Positions 22,046-35,141 of a DNA stretch of 64,000 bases are shown piece by piece. The stretch is from positions 240,614,584-240,678,583 of the forward strand of contig NC_134570.1 of assembly GCF_050947875.1 (NCBI RefSeq), written 5' to 3'. The notes under the pieces are model-generated. The model worked only from the letters and a program-made list of their open reading frames with translations. It was not told the DNA's origin and ran no database searches. The number at the start of each line of letters is the position of its first letter. Within the stretch, counting starts at the first letter, position 1. Source of the stretch: Dermacentor variabilis. Taxonomy: Eukaryota; Arthropoda; Arachnida; Ixodida; Ixodidae. The position numbers were made by a program, and so were the translations under genes.

Positions 22046-22768
22046 TGTTATGCCAGTTTGCCGAAATGAGCATGCACAGCAGTGACGAATTCACTATGCG
22101 TGCACAGGGATTTGCCTTTCCTGTCCTATGGGCTGTTGGCAGGTACGCTCGTCAGGTACACCTCAGGTTTCAGTATGTTTGCATTCGGTTGCATGAATAT
22201 GGAGGGAGTGTTTCGCTGTAATCAGTACTACACATTTTGCTAATGTAGGCTTGAGTGGCTTTCCCATGACTCCACTAAATAGTCGGAATACTTCCATGTA
22301 TGATAGAATGATGAGCATTTTAACCTCCAGACATACAGCAGTCTTTACACCACTGCAAGGCAGAAGCAGCCTTCTCACCATGTTCACGCTCAAATAAATC
22401 TCGTTAAGGCATTTTATGGGCCCGCCAAACCGCCTGCACCACCTGAATGTTGTCACTTGTTGTTGCACCTGGCTGTTCATTTCATTTGGCATCCTCTGTT
22501 CGCACATATTCGTTTCCAATAATTCAGGAAAATTGCAGGGCTGGTTTGCAATCTTTCCTGTTTTCTTTATTTTTCTTTATGGCCTTGTAAAACTGAGAAA
22601 CGATAATGAAAAAAAGAAACAAAGGCTGCCTTCCTGTTCACCAGTGAAAGTATTGTTGCTTAGAAAGAGGCGCAGAAAAAGATGTATATGCATGTCGGAC
22701 AGCCTGCACAAGGTTTTATCTTTGTCTCTTCAAACATGGCGTACCTGGTTGGGGTCAGTGGAATCGCT
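22046..22768. other. Probable leader region of the decayed gypsy element
   Basis: Lies between a gypsy LTR-edge fragment (22769-22815) and the gag relic. A 118-codon minus frame (22163-22519) has no domain that I recognise. Confidence 0.3.
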
Positions 22769-22815
22769 GTTCTGTAGCATTACCCCTGGCAGCGGAAGCG
22801 CTGTCCCAGAGCTCT
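22769..22815 (-). mobile_element. Gypsy element edge, homologous to 42425-42471
   Basis: 'gttctgtagcattaccc' followed by 'ctggcagcggaagcgctgtc' matches, with scattered substitutions, the sequence directly after the integrase stop at 42425-42471. That position in a gypsy element is the pol/LTR boundary. Confidence 0.55.
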
Positions 22816-23659
22816 AAAGAGAGTCATCGGAAACACAGTGCTAAACCTTCATCCTTGAAATGTGAAGGACGTCACTGGACAGGACGAGAGATGACAAGGT
22901 GAGACTGATTGGGGCAATGTTGTGGTGATGGGTGCCACCTGGTTGAGCGCACAGTATGGTCCCCTGTCCTGAGAAAAGCTTTTCTGGGAGCCCTACACAG
23001 TGGAAAGGAGACCAGAGAAGTACAAGCGCACCAGGGGAGAAATGAAAGTCGCATTGTGAAGCATGGTACTGTCATTTCTGGTTGCTTCATGATGCAGTAA
23101 TGATAGTCGCAGCACAATATCTTCAATTTATTCTGGCAACTCACGATATGCAAGTGAATGCTGCTCACTCTGATCATGTGGCTGCGTTTCAGTGCTTGGA
23201 TATCTAAGGCCACGTTGCAAAATGTACAAGAGATTTATAATCGACTTCGTATACACAGAAAATACAAGAACAGTTCTAATAGCACTGAAAAGACAGAGCA
23301 TTCACGGCGTCGTTCAAGCTCAGTGTCCTTGAGCGTGCGCAAGAACTAGTCTAACTGATGTTATGACTGGCCTGTGTGGTCAACGATTTGTGTCGCGGCG
23401 CCAAAGCAACAGTGAAAGGCTGGACCTTTTAAATACGCCGAGCCGCCTGCAACCGTTGGAAAACGCCTAGGAGGCCCCAATAGCAAAAAGACCTTATCAT
23501 TTGTACAGGCATTTTCACCTTCTTACCCACGGCTTGCACAACACCCTGATGTCTGCGTAGTCTCCACAGTGCTGTCTCCCTTCAGCGAGTGGGATGGTTA
23601 AGCTTCGTGTGTGCATTCGCTCTTTCTCTTCGTCCTCGGCAGGGAAGGTGCCAGCGTTC
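22816..23659. other. Spacer without recognised gene
   Basis: A minus frame at 22872-23213 is open but lacks any motif. I see nothing else. Confidence 0.4.
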
Positions 23660-23924
<265 letters not shown>

Positions 23925-23974
23925 ACGTCAGTGCCTTTCCTTCTGCTGAGCCAGTGGGGGTTAGAAAATTTGTT

Positions 23975-24380
23975 GAACACTTCCATGTATCGAACGGTGG
24001 CCGCCAGCGTAGAAAGTGTTTTCTCTCTCCTTCTTTTGAGCAAGGGTATTCGAAACACTATAAAGGACGTCTTCGCCAATGGACTTGAGCCTTCAGTTTT
24101 TGATCAAACTAGCATGTCTGTCGCTCTCCATCGGGAAACTTGCAGAGTTCACCACTCCGTAACAATGTGAAGTAAACATTCATTGTTACTCGTTGCATTG
24201 TTGCCGTATCTCCTGCCTGGCCCCCTGAGGACTCACGAGCCGCTGGAAAATGCAGTCAGCGGCACGATCCTGAGCACCTGGGTGCACAGTTTCTAAGAAT
24301 TGGTGCCAGCGGTTCGATCCGACAACCAATGGTAAGCTCCAGACCACCAAGCCCACGCTACTTCCACAGTCTTGGGTTCC
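23975..24380 (+). mobile_element. LTR-like block with TATA and primer-binding-like site
   Basis: 'ctataaagga' near 24058 could be a TATA box. 'gaagtaaacattc' near 24170 resembles a degenerate poly(A) signal. 'tggtgccagcggttcgatcc' (24301-24320) resembles a primer-binding site, since it starts TGG and has a T-arm-like end. This is the layout of a 5' LTR plus leader. No gag follows, so it would be a solo or decayed end. Weak call. Confidence 0.3.
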
Positions 24381-24456
24381 CATCTTTAATACGGAGCAGC
24401 AGCAAAAAAAGAATTGACAGCTGTGAATAAGGTATGCGGATGTGGGCTGCTTCCCT

Positions 24457-24492
24457 TGAACTTCCTGAAGGCAAATGCCTTCAGGAAGTTCA
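24457..24492. repeat. 17-bp perfect inverted repeat with 2-nt spacer
   Basis: The left arm TGAACTTCCTGAAGGCA (24457-24473) and right arm 24476-24492 are perfect reverse complements separated by AA. It could form a cruciform or a hairpin RNA. Confidence 0.95.
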
Positions 24493-26294
24493 GTCGCACT
24501 TTGTTATTTGAAAAGGCGTCTCACCAAGATTGGAAGTTGCAAACCGACAAGTGCAATGCATAGATCACACACTAACAATCCTGTCTCCAAATTATCAAAA
24601 TGATGCACAGTGGAAAAACAGCTGAAATTTTAAACAAAAGCCATCATGGTCGCAACGAAGCCCTGCTTCAGCCAGAGTCAAGGTTACATGCACAAATGTC
24701 TCTATGTAAAACGTGCTGCCTGCAATATCACCAACCATGGCACGTGACTTTCGTAAGCCAAACAATGTTAAATGCCATCCCTGGATGTGTGCCCCACAGC
24801 AAAAAAGGAAGAGAAGGAAAAAATGAAAGAAAAGACAGGGCTTGTCATGCGAGTGTGACGTGAACCCTTGGCTCCGTCATGGGGGAAGATGAAGAAGGAA
24901 GATCACTTGGAGGCAAAGGGGTTGAGTGCTGTTGCTTTTAGCACTCGCCTCCTGGCAGCGTGAAAATGCAACATTTCAATTTCTTCCATTTCCTTTAATA
25001 ATGAACTAATTAGAAATATTTGTTTGAGAAAATGCTCCCTTGACGGCTTCCAATGTACCAATGTACCTATAACTAAAATTTGCCATGGTGCTTAATGAGA
25101 GGGGCTTTTTCAGCCCAAATTAGATCCTGCAGACTATAGTACTGTATGGAAAATATGGTACATGGAACTGTAAAATTTAATTTTCCACAGCAATTTCTAC
25201 CTGTGCAGTTGGAGTTGGCTTTGTCACAGCATAGATGTGAGTACCGTGAAACAAACTTTATTCCCTAAAGATCCTGTCCTGTAGTATATTTGAGCTTTTA
25301 CATAAAGGCATGGAGACCCTCAGTGTGTAGCAAACTAAGTGGCGGCATATAGGTGGTGTGCGCTGCCTGTAGGGATGCCACTGTAAGCCATATATGTATT
25401 GGCGGATTTCTGAATTGTGGATGGGAGAAGGCTCATGGCTGTTCTGCCTTTGCACCAAGCACTGCAGAGCACAGTGCTGCAATTTTCTCTTTGTGCAGTT
25501 GGAAGAAAATTATTCCTGCAGTGGCAGCGACTACACAGAAAATGCACCCTACAAGAGTGGACAGAGTTCCAATGTGACTGTGGTTTGAAATGGTCCGGCC
25601 CCTGTGTATACAAGCACCGATTTTCCCAGACAAGTGTGACAGTGCCTGGCTTTGAATGCAGTGTGCTGCTTCATAAATATTGCAGTTGCCCAGCGCTAAG
25701 CTGCCTGGATTATGTGGTTGCCATAATGACTTCTCTCTACCTGTGGGACAAATATTTGCACTCGAAATAGCGACAGCAGCCATGCATTTCCTGCTGACAT
25801 AGAATTAGGTTCCACAATGTCATCTGATGCATACACATGCTGTGGTGTGGTTGGTGTGGCCATGCTCTTTCTTCCTCCCTTCAAATATGCTGGTGAACTG
25901 CCACTAGTTACAGATGTCTGCAAGGAGTGCGCACTGTGTGAGTGCTGCACATGAACTGAAATTACGCCCACCACAGTGATGATAAAGAACACATTGAAAT
26001 GTAATCTGACAACACTTATTAAGACTGTCTACAAGTTTTCTGTGAGAGATTTCCTCAGGGTTGACAAAAACCATCTTGGGGATCATTTAATGGGGTGTTA
26101 CCGCCCACATTATGAGATGAAAGAAAAGGAAGCCATTAGGATTTCTCTGGTGGTGCAAGGTGCTCTAATAGATGGCTTTGAATTGCAATAGACATAAATA
26201 TTATCATTATATCTGTCTGGGCACAACTTCTTCGCCAACCTCTCTGTCATCTCTGTAGCACATCAATCTGGGATAGTAACTCACTCTGACGCAG
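24493..26294. other. Spacer without recognised gene
   Basis: Several open frames on both strands around 25250-25990, none with a recognisable domain or convincing splice pair. Confidence 0.4.
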
Positions 26295-26535
26295 GAGATG
26301 AAAGTGCATGCCAGGCATGCTGACCACACTGACTTCGAGAGTGCCACATTCTTAAATGTGGCAAAAGTGTGTGTTTTGGGCGAAATAAGAGCTCATAGGC
26401 AATTTTCATCTGTGATAAACAGAAATAAGTGCTGCCAGTGGTCAGACGTCATTGAGGTCGAGCTTCTCAAGCAAGTGGATGCCATCGAGAACACCAAAAA
26501 AGCCAGTGATAGCCATTGTGCAGCAGATTCAGATG
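26295..26535 (+). CDS. Orphan exon candidate, 80 codons, unknown
   Basis: An open stretch bounded by acceptor-like ACGCAG (ending 26294) and donor-like GTAAGG (from 26536). Pyrimidine-rich sequence lies upstream at 26227-26255. The frame begins with an in-frame Met (26298) and ends in phase 1. The peptide starts EMKVHARHADHTDFESATF and is not one I recognise. No partner exon is identified nearby, and 80 open codons can occur by chance, so confidence is low. Confidence 0.22.
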
Positions 26536-27899
26536 GTAAGGTCCAGCCGGGGTTTCTCTGCACAAGGTCACCAAGTGGAATTCCTAAGTAACGGATATTT
26601 TTTCCTTTAAACTGCTACCCTAGAGTGGCCGGAACATGCACCGTTCGATCCAAGCATGCAGCTGTTATCAAAGTTTAGTTTAGTCAATTATTGAGGCTTA
26701 AGATGGTTTTAATGAATGTACATTAGGAAACAATTGTAAAAGATTGTAAAAAAATTTGAACTGTGTTGACTCTTTGGTGGCATACTGTTGCTAATCCTGA
26801 AGTTACGTCCTCAAATGACTTATGCTCCAGGTATTTGAGCAAAACTATGGGTGTGGAAATATGAATTTTTCAATTTCAAAGCTAATTCGAATAATGAAAC
26901 CTAAGTGCGAAGCGAATACTTTTCGAATATGAATACTACTGGTATTGCAAAAATCCATTTTTTTTTCACCAACCAGAGGAGCAAAATAGTTTACTGCATA
27001 GCAAATAATGTACAGGGATATTATGCTTCGTGGTTAACAAAATTCTCTAATACAACACTTTTGTTTGACAATGTCATAACTGTAGTTACTTAATGTTTCA
27101 TGAAGCAAGGACAACAGCTCAACATGTTCAAAGAGCAGTGACACCTAGTGCATGTCACCATCGATTCAGACATCGAAAAGAGCTGCTTAGAGTGTCTGGT
27201 ATCAGCAGGTCGCTCTTCACAAGCCGAGCCAACAGTGGGCACCACGCTTACACCATCACTCAAACGGATCTTCTTTTTGGCACAAAATGTCATCATGCAA
27301 ATATCTTTGAACCTGCGATTGCGGCAGTGAAAATTTCTGCCACGAGTGAAAATTTCTGCTGGGTGATAAGCTAATCAGTCTTTCCGCAGTGCTGATGTGG
27401 AAGTGGCCCGTTCAGAAGCTTTTGTTGTTGAACGCATACTTGGGTTCCTTGGTGTTGAAATTATCCTTCCCTTCTCTAAATCAAAGGGCGAGATCTTGCA
27501 TTCTGAATGTTTGCTTGCGCTCTCATTATTCGCCTTCACCGTGCTTTCGTCAGCGCTCGTCTGCTTGGTGAAGCGGGAGCGCCTATTGAACACTGCCTAC
27601 TCACTGATGTAGAAGGTGAAGCAAACAGTCAGAAAGCTAGAAGCTTGCGCAATCTCATCCCAGGTTTTCAATCCAGTTTGACATTGAAGCATCCTTGTAG
27701 TATTAAAGTACTTGAGAATGAGGTTCCAGAAGCATTGCCAAGTTTGCCACTTGGTGAAATTTGTAGTTTAGAAACTACAATCTCTTTGCGAGATTAGCAG
27801 TGAACAGAGGTTTTCACATGGCGATTGGTGTTGTCCAAATGCATGAAGAGGTCACAGTACGAGTACATAAGCTGATAGTGTCGGCTAACCATAAGCACC
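26536..27899. other. Spacer without recognised gene
   Basis: Contains a 'ttcgaataatg…tttcgaatatgaa' patch (26885-26935) that may be an old repeat. No gene supported. Confidence 0.35.
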
Positions 27900-27995
27900 A
27901 GCAGGGGCCCCGTGACAGTGTCCCCTTTAACTTCAGATATGCTTCACTGCATGATGCTAAATATGCTTCACCGCATAACACGACTCTGCTGCTGT
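27900..27995. repeat. Fragment of the dispersed 'atgcttcactgcat' repeat
   Basis: 'gtgtccccttta' followed by 'atgcttcactgcatgat' and 'atgcttcaccgcataac' matches the repeat units in 5756-6095 in composition and order. The motif occurs twice in tandem. Confidence 0.45.
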
Positions 27996-30900
27996 GAAGG
28001 TGACTTAAACCGACAACAGCCGAGAAGGTGCAAATAGCACTGCGCTGCCTGGTTCTTGCTGTTGGCCTTTTCTTCTTTTCACAGTGCCCTTACTGTAAGT
28101 GCACGCCAGAATTACAATGCAGGAATATGCATGTGTGCAGAAGCTTTCATTCAAGAGTAACTCATGATCATAAGTCACGTCATCATGGTTTCATACCATG
28201 TCACGGCATCATAAGCGAGACATAATAAAGGGGGCCTCAAAGGCTGCGGGAGAGACTAATCTTTTGTGCGAGATTGTGCTATCCTTGCTGCACGCAGTGC
28301 AATATTATATGACTCTCATGTCTATGGTGGCATTGTCGATTATGAATGTTTCCTTACTGCGTTAAAAAAAATGTGTAGTGCATCTTTCAGATAATAATGG
28401 CATTATAGCCTCAGAGTTGTTCAAGTTTGGGGTACTTGTTCACTAAAAGTACACTATTAGAAAAGCTTTAGAATGTCTAGGTCATAATTGCATTTGAAGA
28501 ACTGTAAGTCTTCCTACACATAGCAATTGGTAGCTTACTGTACGATGTTGAAGGTGGTTTTTATTCATAGGCCCTACGCAGAGAGCAGCAACACAATGCC
28601 TGGCATGTGACCAGGGTTCGTAACAGTGTTTGCATTTCCAGTGCTCGTAACTGATTCCAGTCTTAATGCATAAATTTGCTTTATGAATTCTTTGTAGACA
28701 GAAGGTGCTTGAATATTGGTTGCATGAAATGCTCCAATGCACACTGTTACGTACAGTGTGTCTTTTATTACCATACAGATTTTCTTGTTTTAAAGTTATG
28801 AGCGCGGCAAATGTGGCATTCTTGCAGAGGAATTCCTCTATTTTGGAACTCCACAAATTTGGAGGCAGTCACATTTTAATGCACTCTCATTTCTTACAAA
28901 TCTTGAAAGTTGCACCTATTTCAAGATATTCATCATTGAATTTTACTGGTAAATCGAGGCAATATTGGAACCGAGTGTGCTGGGAGCGCAGAAAAGAAGG
29001 TCCCGCTATCTCATCAGATGGAAACATCTTGGCCAGTCATTGTAGCTGCTGATACGACACACTTTGCCTGGCAAGCATGTGCGTCAGTGTGCCATGTCAG
29101 GCTATCATTTAAGCTTTGTCCCACACTTCTTGACAGGGCACTGCCGCCTGATGTGGAGGAGGATGCACCAAGTTTTGATTGTACTCAATTGAGCGCGATA
29201 ATCAATATTTCAGAATAAGTGCAATATTCGAGATTTAGAAAAAGAAAGGGTGTGCGTTCACATGCACCTGCCTCTAAATATGCCATTTAGAAGGCTGCCG
29301 CCAAGTTACTAATAAAAAAAGTGACTGAATTTTTCAAAATTAATTTTTCTGAAACTCGCATTACCAGCAAAGTATGTCCACCTCACCTAGAAACTCCTTT
29401 GCAAAAACGCCGGGCTCTCTGTGCTCAAAACTTTTTGCTAAATACCTGCATGGTTAAAAAAAAACTAGATATGCATAATTGTTAATGTATGAAAATCGTA
29501 CACTATCACTTTTCAAAATTTTTGTCCTTCTATGCAGCACCAGAAAAATTGGAAATAGAAGCTTCAGGTGACCTATCTGATGTCAAGTTGCATGGCCATA
29601 TTATTGTTTTAATTTTTCGCTATTACCTTTTACTGTGATGTCGCCACTGCAGCAGCTCGATGGCTCTGGCTTTTCATTCCAGGTCACAAAGCTGCACCCA
29701 GGTAGAGGCAGAATTCAAAAACGCTTGTGTACTTAAGTATAGCTGCACATTACAGAAGCCGAGGCCCTCAAGATTTATCCGTAGCCCTCGAGTTCCATAT
29801 TTTTTATTGGGATTGAAGAGTAATGTTTGTGCTGTATCCCTCTATTTCAGACTAAATAATGTGCATGCAAAATTATATCTTCATTACTTTACACCATAGC
29901 ACCAATATCTCTTGTGCTTTGATTTTCTGATGTCCTTGCATTTGCTATAGCAAGGATTTTTAAAAATCAGCCACAAAAGAAAAAAATGAATGGTCAAGGA
30001 ACCAAGTGGTGTGTAACAGCTCCCTGCTTTTTTTAATCGGCTGCAAGTTTTGCACTCGTGTGTTAGCAACACTGTTTCCCCAATTGTGTACTTCAAAATG
30101 TTACCTTTCTGCTTTGGAACTTTGTGGTTTTGTTCTGCCAGCTGCTTGACCAAAACAAGCAAAATGTACTTTGGATATTCCACAAACTCATTCTGTATGC
30201 ATTTGGTACAATAAAATTTGTTTCAAGAATGGACAAATGCAGTGATGGTTAATTGAAAACTGCAAATGCCGATTTTAGTTTCATGCTTCATTAATTTTCT
30301 CAGCCCCAAAGAAAGCATGCGAGGTTCGAAAATGTATCATGTGACAAAGTCCTGGCCTGCCATGACATTAGTGCACTCGGTCTAGAGAACTGATTAATGC
30401 TGCACATACATTGAACATGGTGGCCATGACCATCCCTCGTGAATTGGCATTCCCTGCCTAAACCACCTCACCAACACAGCCCGTTAACAGCAAGAAAGCT
30501 GACGGGGCTTCCAAGAATTTCTATGCACTATTTATTAGTATCGCCCATTGAAATTGCTCCATTGCTTTGCTGACAATTGTCTTGACAAAAGTGGAAGCCG
30601 AGTCCGTTGTGTTCGATCAGTTTTATTTACACACAACCTATTATAAAGTGGACCTTTCTTCGCCTCTTCAACTGTTCCCACAGCTGCTGCTGCCATCTTG
30701 CACGCCACATGGTAGGTGCATGGGAGGATTTTCCAAGGAACTCCGGAAAGCTGTAATCAGATTGTGGGCAAAGTTAAAAACTTAAATACAAAAAGGGTGT
30801 AGAGTATTGTAACCTTGTACATGTTGATCACACATGTTTCAGCTACAGCTGTAAGTGCCTTGTCTCATCAACCAAGCTACAGTTCTTGCAACGTTACACT

Positions 30901-32529
30901 TTGTGATACTCAGTATGAATTGATAAGACTAGCTGCTATTATAGTGGTTGTGCAGGCCACAAGGGAACAGTGCCTGGCCTTTGTGCTTGTATGTGTCAAT
31001 TTCTCTCTTTCAGTCTCGCCCAAGCCACACCAAAATGCTATCCACAAGTGTTGTGCCAAAATGGCCTGGCAACATTTCGTATTAAGCCGTTTGACCTATT
31101 TATTGCACTGATGCACAAAGTGCAACCAAATGAAGGAAATGACATCGCCTAGGTGATTAGTAAATTACCCTTCTAATATACCACAAGTGCAACTTTGCTG
31201 TGGCAAGAGCCTTAGCAAAAACATGAGACACACAAAAATGAAGGAAAAGCAACACCTTCAAGTTCCCGCACCAACTCACCGTGACAAGCACGAATTTTGA
31301 CAGTGTCTGCTTGAGCTTAGTTATTTGGAGATACATGCAGTTGAATGCTTTTACAAGCATTGAGATGCCCCACTATGCTAGCTTGCCTTTTATGGCTATA
31401 GAAAGTCATATACCGCCACAAGTCTGCCTATTCTTCCGATTGGAATCTATATTGAAGCTGCTTTGAGCAACGGGCGGTATTCTATTTCAGCGCTAATGAT
31501 ACATTGAGAGTAGTGTGCCTGGAAGGAATAGGCAAAAGCATTGCAGAAGCTGCAGCACTTTGTGCTCACTAAATAATCATACGAGAAGGTAAAGATGCCA
31601 TCAGAAAGCATCCTTCGTATAGAGTCTCTTTAAAAGAAAAACACTACAACTAGACATGGTGACAGTTGTGGTGGCAAACTAAAAATATTATAATGATAGT
31701 TCAAGGTGTGGTATGGCATGTTTATGCTATTTCTGAAAAAATGAACACGGCAAGTGTGTCCATGCCAGCAATTGACACAGGATGTGCAGATGCAAAGCTG
31801 CAATACAGCACCACGGCGTCAAAACGACAGTATGCAAGTGGTGGTCCAGCATCAAAACTTCAATGTCCCTACACTGCAACACTGGGAGGCCATGCTGCAT
31901 GACGGAAGCCTGGGTGGCCAGCAGGCGCTGCTCTGTCGGGCACAGGACGTGGCAGCAACTATTTCTCCTAAGGATTCAATAAACGGATTTTTCTACGTCA
32001 CCCGCTATGCGATGCGCCATGCAAGGGAATGACAGTGCCACTACTCTCACAGGATATGGATGGTGCACAACACCACCTTGAGCATCGGAGTGCACGTCTG
32101 CCTATGAGCTCTGTACTACAAACACAAGTGGTGCATGCAAGGTAACACTTAACATATCACTGCCAAATGCCATCAATGAACAGAAGCAGCAAAGAAAGCT
32201 GCTTACATAATTTTCAGTGTCGGATCTGCATATTTTTTACATCCTGTCTAGATGCCGCATTGTTCATTTGTTCGTCACTGCTCAAAAGTGCATAGTTGCA
32301 TGGTACTTTTTTAGATCTTGTGCACTTTCTTTTGTCCTGAAAAAATAACCACAGCAGCTATCTTCATAAAATAAAGCAGATGTTTCTGAATGAGCTGTAA
32401 GTATTAAAGTTGCTCAAAAGGGTAGTTTACTGAATTGATTGCATTTGAGTACTGCAGGCCTAGTTTCTTTCCGTCTTTCTCTTTTAAAGCCTCAGCATAA
32501 ATTAGCTGTAACACCCTGTATACTGGACG
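27996..32529. other. Long AT-rich spacer
   Basis: No recognisable protein domain in any frame. Isolated AATAAA hexamers (30210-30215, 32371-32376) are compatible with transcript ends. The latter lies just before a GC-rich island. It may be intronic, but no splice pair ties it to a gene. Confidence 0.4.
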
Positions 32530-32815
32530 GCTTGCCTGGCTGCCCGCACCGCCGACGCGGAGCACCAAACGTTTTTGTGGCGCACTTGTCGCCGTCTTGT
32601 GGCACCGGTCGTCCATCCTTATTGCGCACACGCCACCGTCGTCTGGTGTTCTGATTGGCTGCGGCAAAGCGGACAGCTCTGGCGGGCGGGAAAAACAAGT
32701 CGTCCGCGAGCGATCGGGCTTGCCGCCTCGTTTAACGCCTGCTTTTATCCGCCTGGCCAAGAGCTTTGCCCGGTTTAGCCGCTCTGTCTTCAGTGTGAAC
32801 GTGCCTTTGGAGTAA
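32530..32815. promoter_or_regulatory. GC-rich island with CCAAT and E2F-type sites
   Basis: A CG-rich island inside AT-rich sequence. ATTGG (inverted CCAAT) is at 32654-32658, and GGCGGGCGGGAAAAA at 32681-32695. On the minus strand the latter reads as TTTTTCCCGCC, an E2F-type site next to a GC box. Animal cell-cycle gene promoters often pair NF-Y and E2F sites about 30 bp apart. No TATA box. Several overlapping open frames on both strands are explained by the low stop density of GC-rich DNA. Which gene it serves is not visible. Confidence 0.4.
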
Positions 32816-33127
32816 AAAAATCAACAGCTTACGCTTCCACATTTTTTGCTTGGTAGCTGCATTCAATTTGCTTGCTCCTCGTCTTTTAGATGTCTAGGCT
32901 CCCCTCATTTTAACATGGCTGAATAGTGCACAAATCAGAAACGCGAGTTTCTGTGGCCTAGCCTTCTCACACTTGCAAGGATACCATCCAAAATTGACCT
33001 ATTTTCTTATGGGGTGCCCACTGATTATGAGGATGCTGACATCGAAGGATCTCAAGTGGTTCTGTAGCATTTTGGTGACGTAATACAGTAATGCCAAGCT
33101 ACAACTGACTTGATATCTGTCAGCACC
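32816..33127. other. Spacer without recognised gene
   Basis: Nothing recognised. Confidence 0.4.
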
Positions 33128-33215
33128 AATGAACGCAGTGGTTAGTATTCTCACTAAATTGAGAGTTCAGCCCAACAGCAGATGGACACCAGTGGTTTGA
33201 ATCCCCGTGTTGGCA
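33128..33215 (+). mobile_element. Possible tRNA-derived SINE head
   Basis: 'gaacgcagtggttagtattc' resembles an A-box region. 'ggtttgaatcccc' (near 33191) matches the B-box. The distance is longer than in a tRNA, and the flanking sequence does not clearly match the SINE at 17795. Confidence 0.35.
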
Positions 33216-35141
33216 AATTTAACTGGCTGAAATCAAGCATTTAAAAGACATGCACTTAGTTCCATCCCTTCAATTTGCGAGCATAATGAAGATCAAAGGT
33301 CAGGTTATGTGGCTGCAGCACCTTCTGTTCATGCAGCATACCTTTACTTTTCTTTACCAAGACACTTAGCATCCACATACCTTGTGTGCAAGCCACATCT
33401 ATTTACAACAGAAACAGCGCTTTCCACTCGTGAGCAAAAGTTTGGAGGTAAAATATGGTAGAATTTCTTGTCCAGCCAACGCATGCAGGCTGAAATCTAA
33501 GTGGTACAGCCAATATGTGCCTGTTCAATCACTGCAATGCATTGAGCCACTTCTGACAACGCACAGCTGTACCAGAAAAGGTCTAGATTTTTTTTTACTA
33601 TTGCCATGGACTTATGAACTTTTATGAATGTACCTTCAGCTTTCGCAGACTTTCAAGTAGTTCGAACGTAAAGTGGCCTGTGTGTTATTGCTATTCAGCC
33701 AGAGTGCAATAGGAGCCAGTCAAATTAGTAAAACATGAAGTCAATGTGCACACAAAGACTACATGTACCCTTGCATGACTTTGTGCCACAGGCAGCTAAC
33801 AGCTTCCAATTCACAGTTCTTGTAATATGCTTGTGGCCACCATCTACAGTGATCTATTTGATTTAACGGGGATGTGTATGTTGGCTGAAAACAAGAAAAT
33901 ATATTAACACCGATGGATGCAATATATCCTTTCCGGTAGTTTCGCAAGGGGGAAACTGTAATTCGAACTTCACGGCAGCGTGCACCGCACAGCTGCACCT
34001 CATTTTTATATTCTCGCGCATGCGTCAGCGTTGCAGCAGCTGTCTGTAGTGACAACCTCGCGTGCATTTCTTGTTCAAGCTTTGTTGAAGGGTTTGAAGA
34101 AATGAAGGCAGTACGGTGCCGCTCATTTCTTCCTTAATGCGACCTTTGAATAGTGTGTGCATCTTAACCCTTTCATAGACGCAAGCAGAGAACAGGCCGC
34201 TTTGTGTCCGAGACATTACAAGTGCTGTTTTTTTTATGAAGTATTTTTCACATAACGTAAAATCTCAAAGCTGACTACGATTCTGTATTAGCGAAAAGTG
34301 GGAATATTACATCCCACTATACAGCCTCAAGGCCCGTTTCTACCTACTCGTGGTCACCTGTAATGTGATTAGAAGCAGCCAGAGTACCCAGTACAGTATA
34401 CATTGTTTGTGCACGTTTTCATTATACTTACTGAGCATGCTTTGTATGAGAATCCTCAATCAGGGCTTTCCGATATTACAAGGGTTCTTAGAAAAAAAGA
34501 TGCTTCTTGAAAATTCTTGAGGGCTCGTTGTAGCAGCTCGCATATGTAGGAATGCGATTTGTTCGCGATGCTAATAATTTGATCACCTGTTTTTGGTAGC
34601 TGTGGGCACGAGAAATTTAGACACCTAACCACACCAAAATTCAGCTTATATGAAAACACGGAATTTCGATAAAAAGAGTCCATTTGCCGCTGTGGTGGTT
34701 TGAAGGAAGGCGATAGAATAAAATAAACATTGTAGAACGGGAAGTAAACAATCTGCGCAATCGCTCTATCGCGTTGTTTGACAAAGAAATGGACGAAAAA
34801 ATGTGCTTAACGTGATTCAGAAACATATCTACACAGGAATGTTCAATGGTAGAAATTACACTTCACCGCTACAGAGTAGCGAAGTTGCCCTGAAAAGTGG
34901 GACCAATATTTTCCGACCGCCCAACAAAGGGTGAAATGCGCACAGTATGTACGGCAACACTTGCTTTGTTCACCGCAGTAATGCCACCCTGTAATGGAGA
35001 CACAACTACGACAAACGGTCCGCATTTCTTCCGCAGCGAGCAGCGAGAAAAAGTGAAACATTTTTTACCGAGTCAGAAATAAGCCAAGCGTGTTCCTGAC
35101 GGTATGTAACGGCATGCCGCTGGAAAAAGGAGGGTCCATAC
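33216..35141. other. Spacer; possible intronic or 3' sequence of the SGNH-like gene
   Basis: Lies downstream (minus strand) of a donor-like GTATGG at the end of the second SGNH-like exon, so it may hold further exons. None is recognisable. Confidence 0.3.

Noticed and set aside
32404..32815. Overlapping 66-118-codon frames on both strands as a gene
   Set aside because: They coincide with a GC-rich island with few stops; promoter-type motifs explain the region better.
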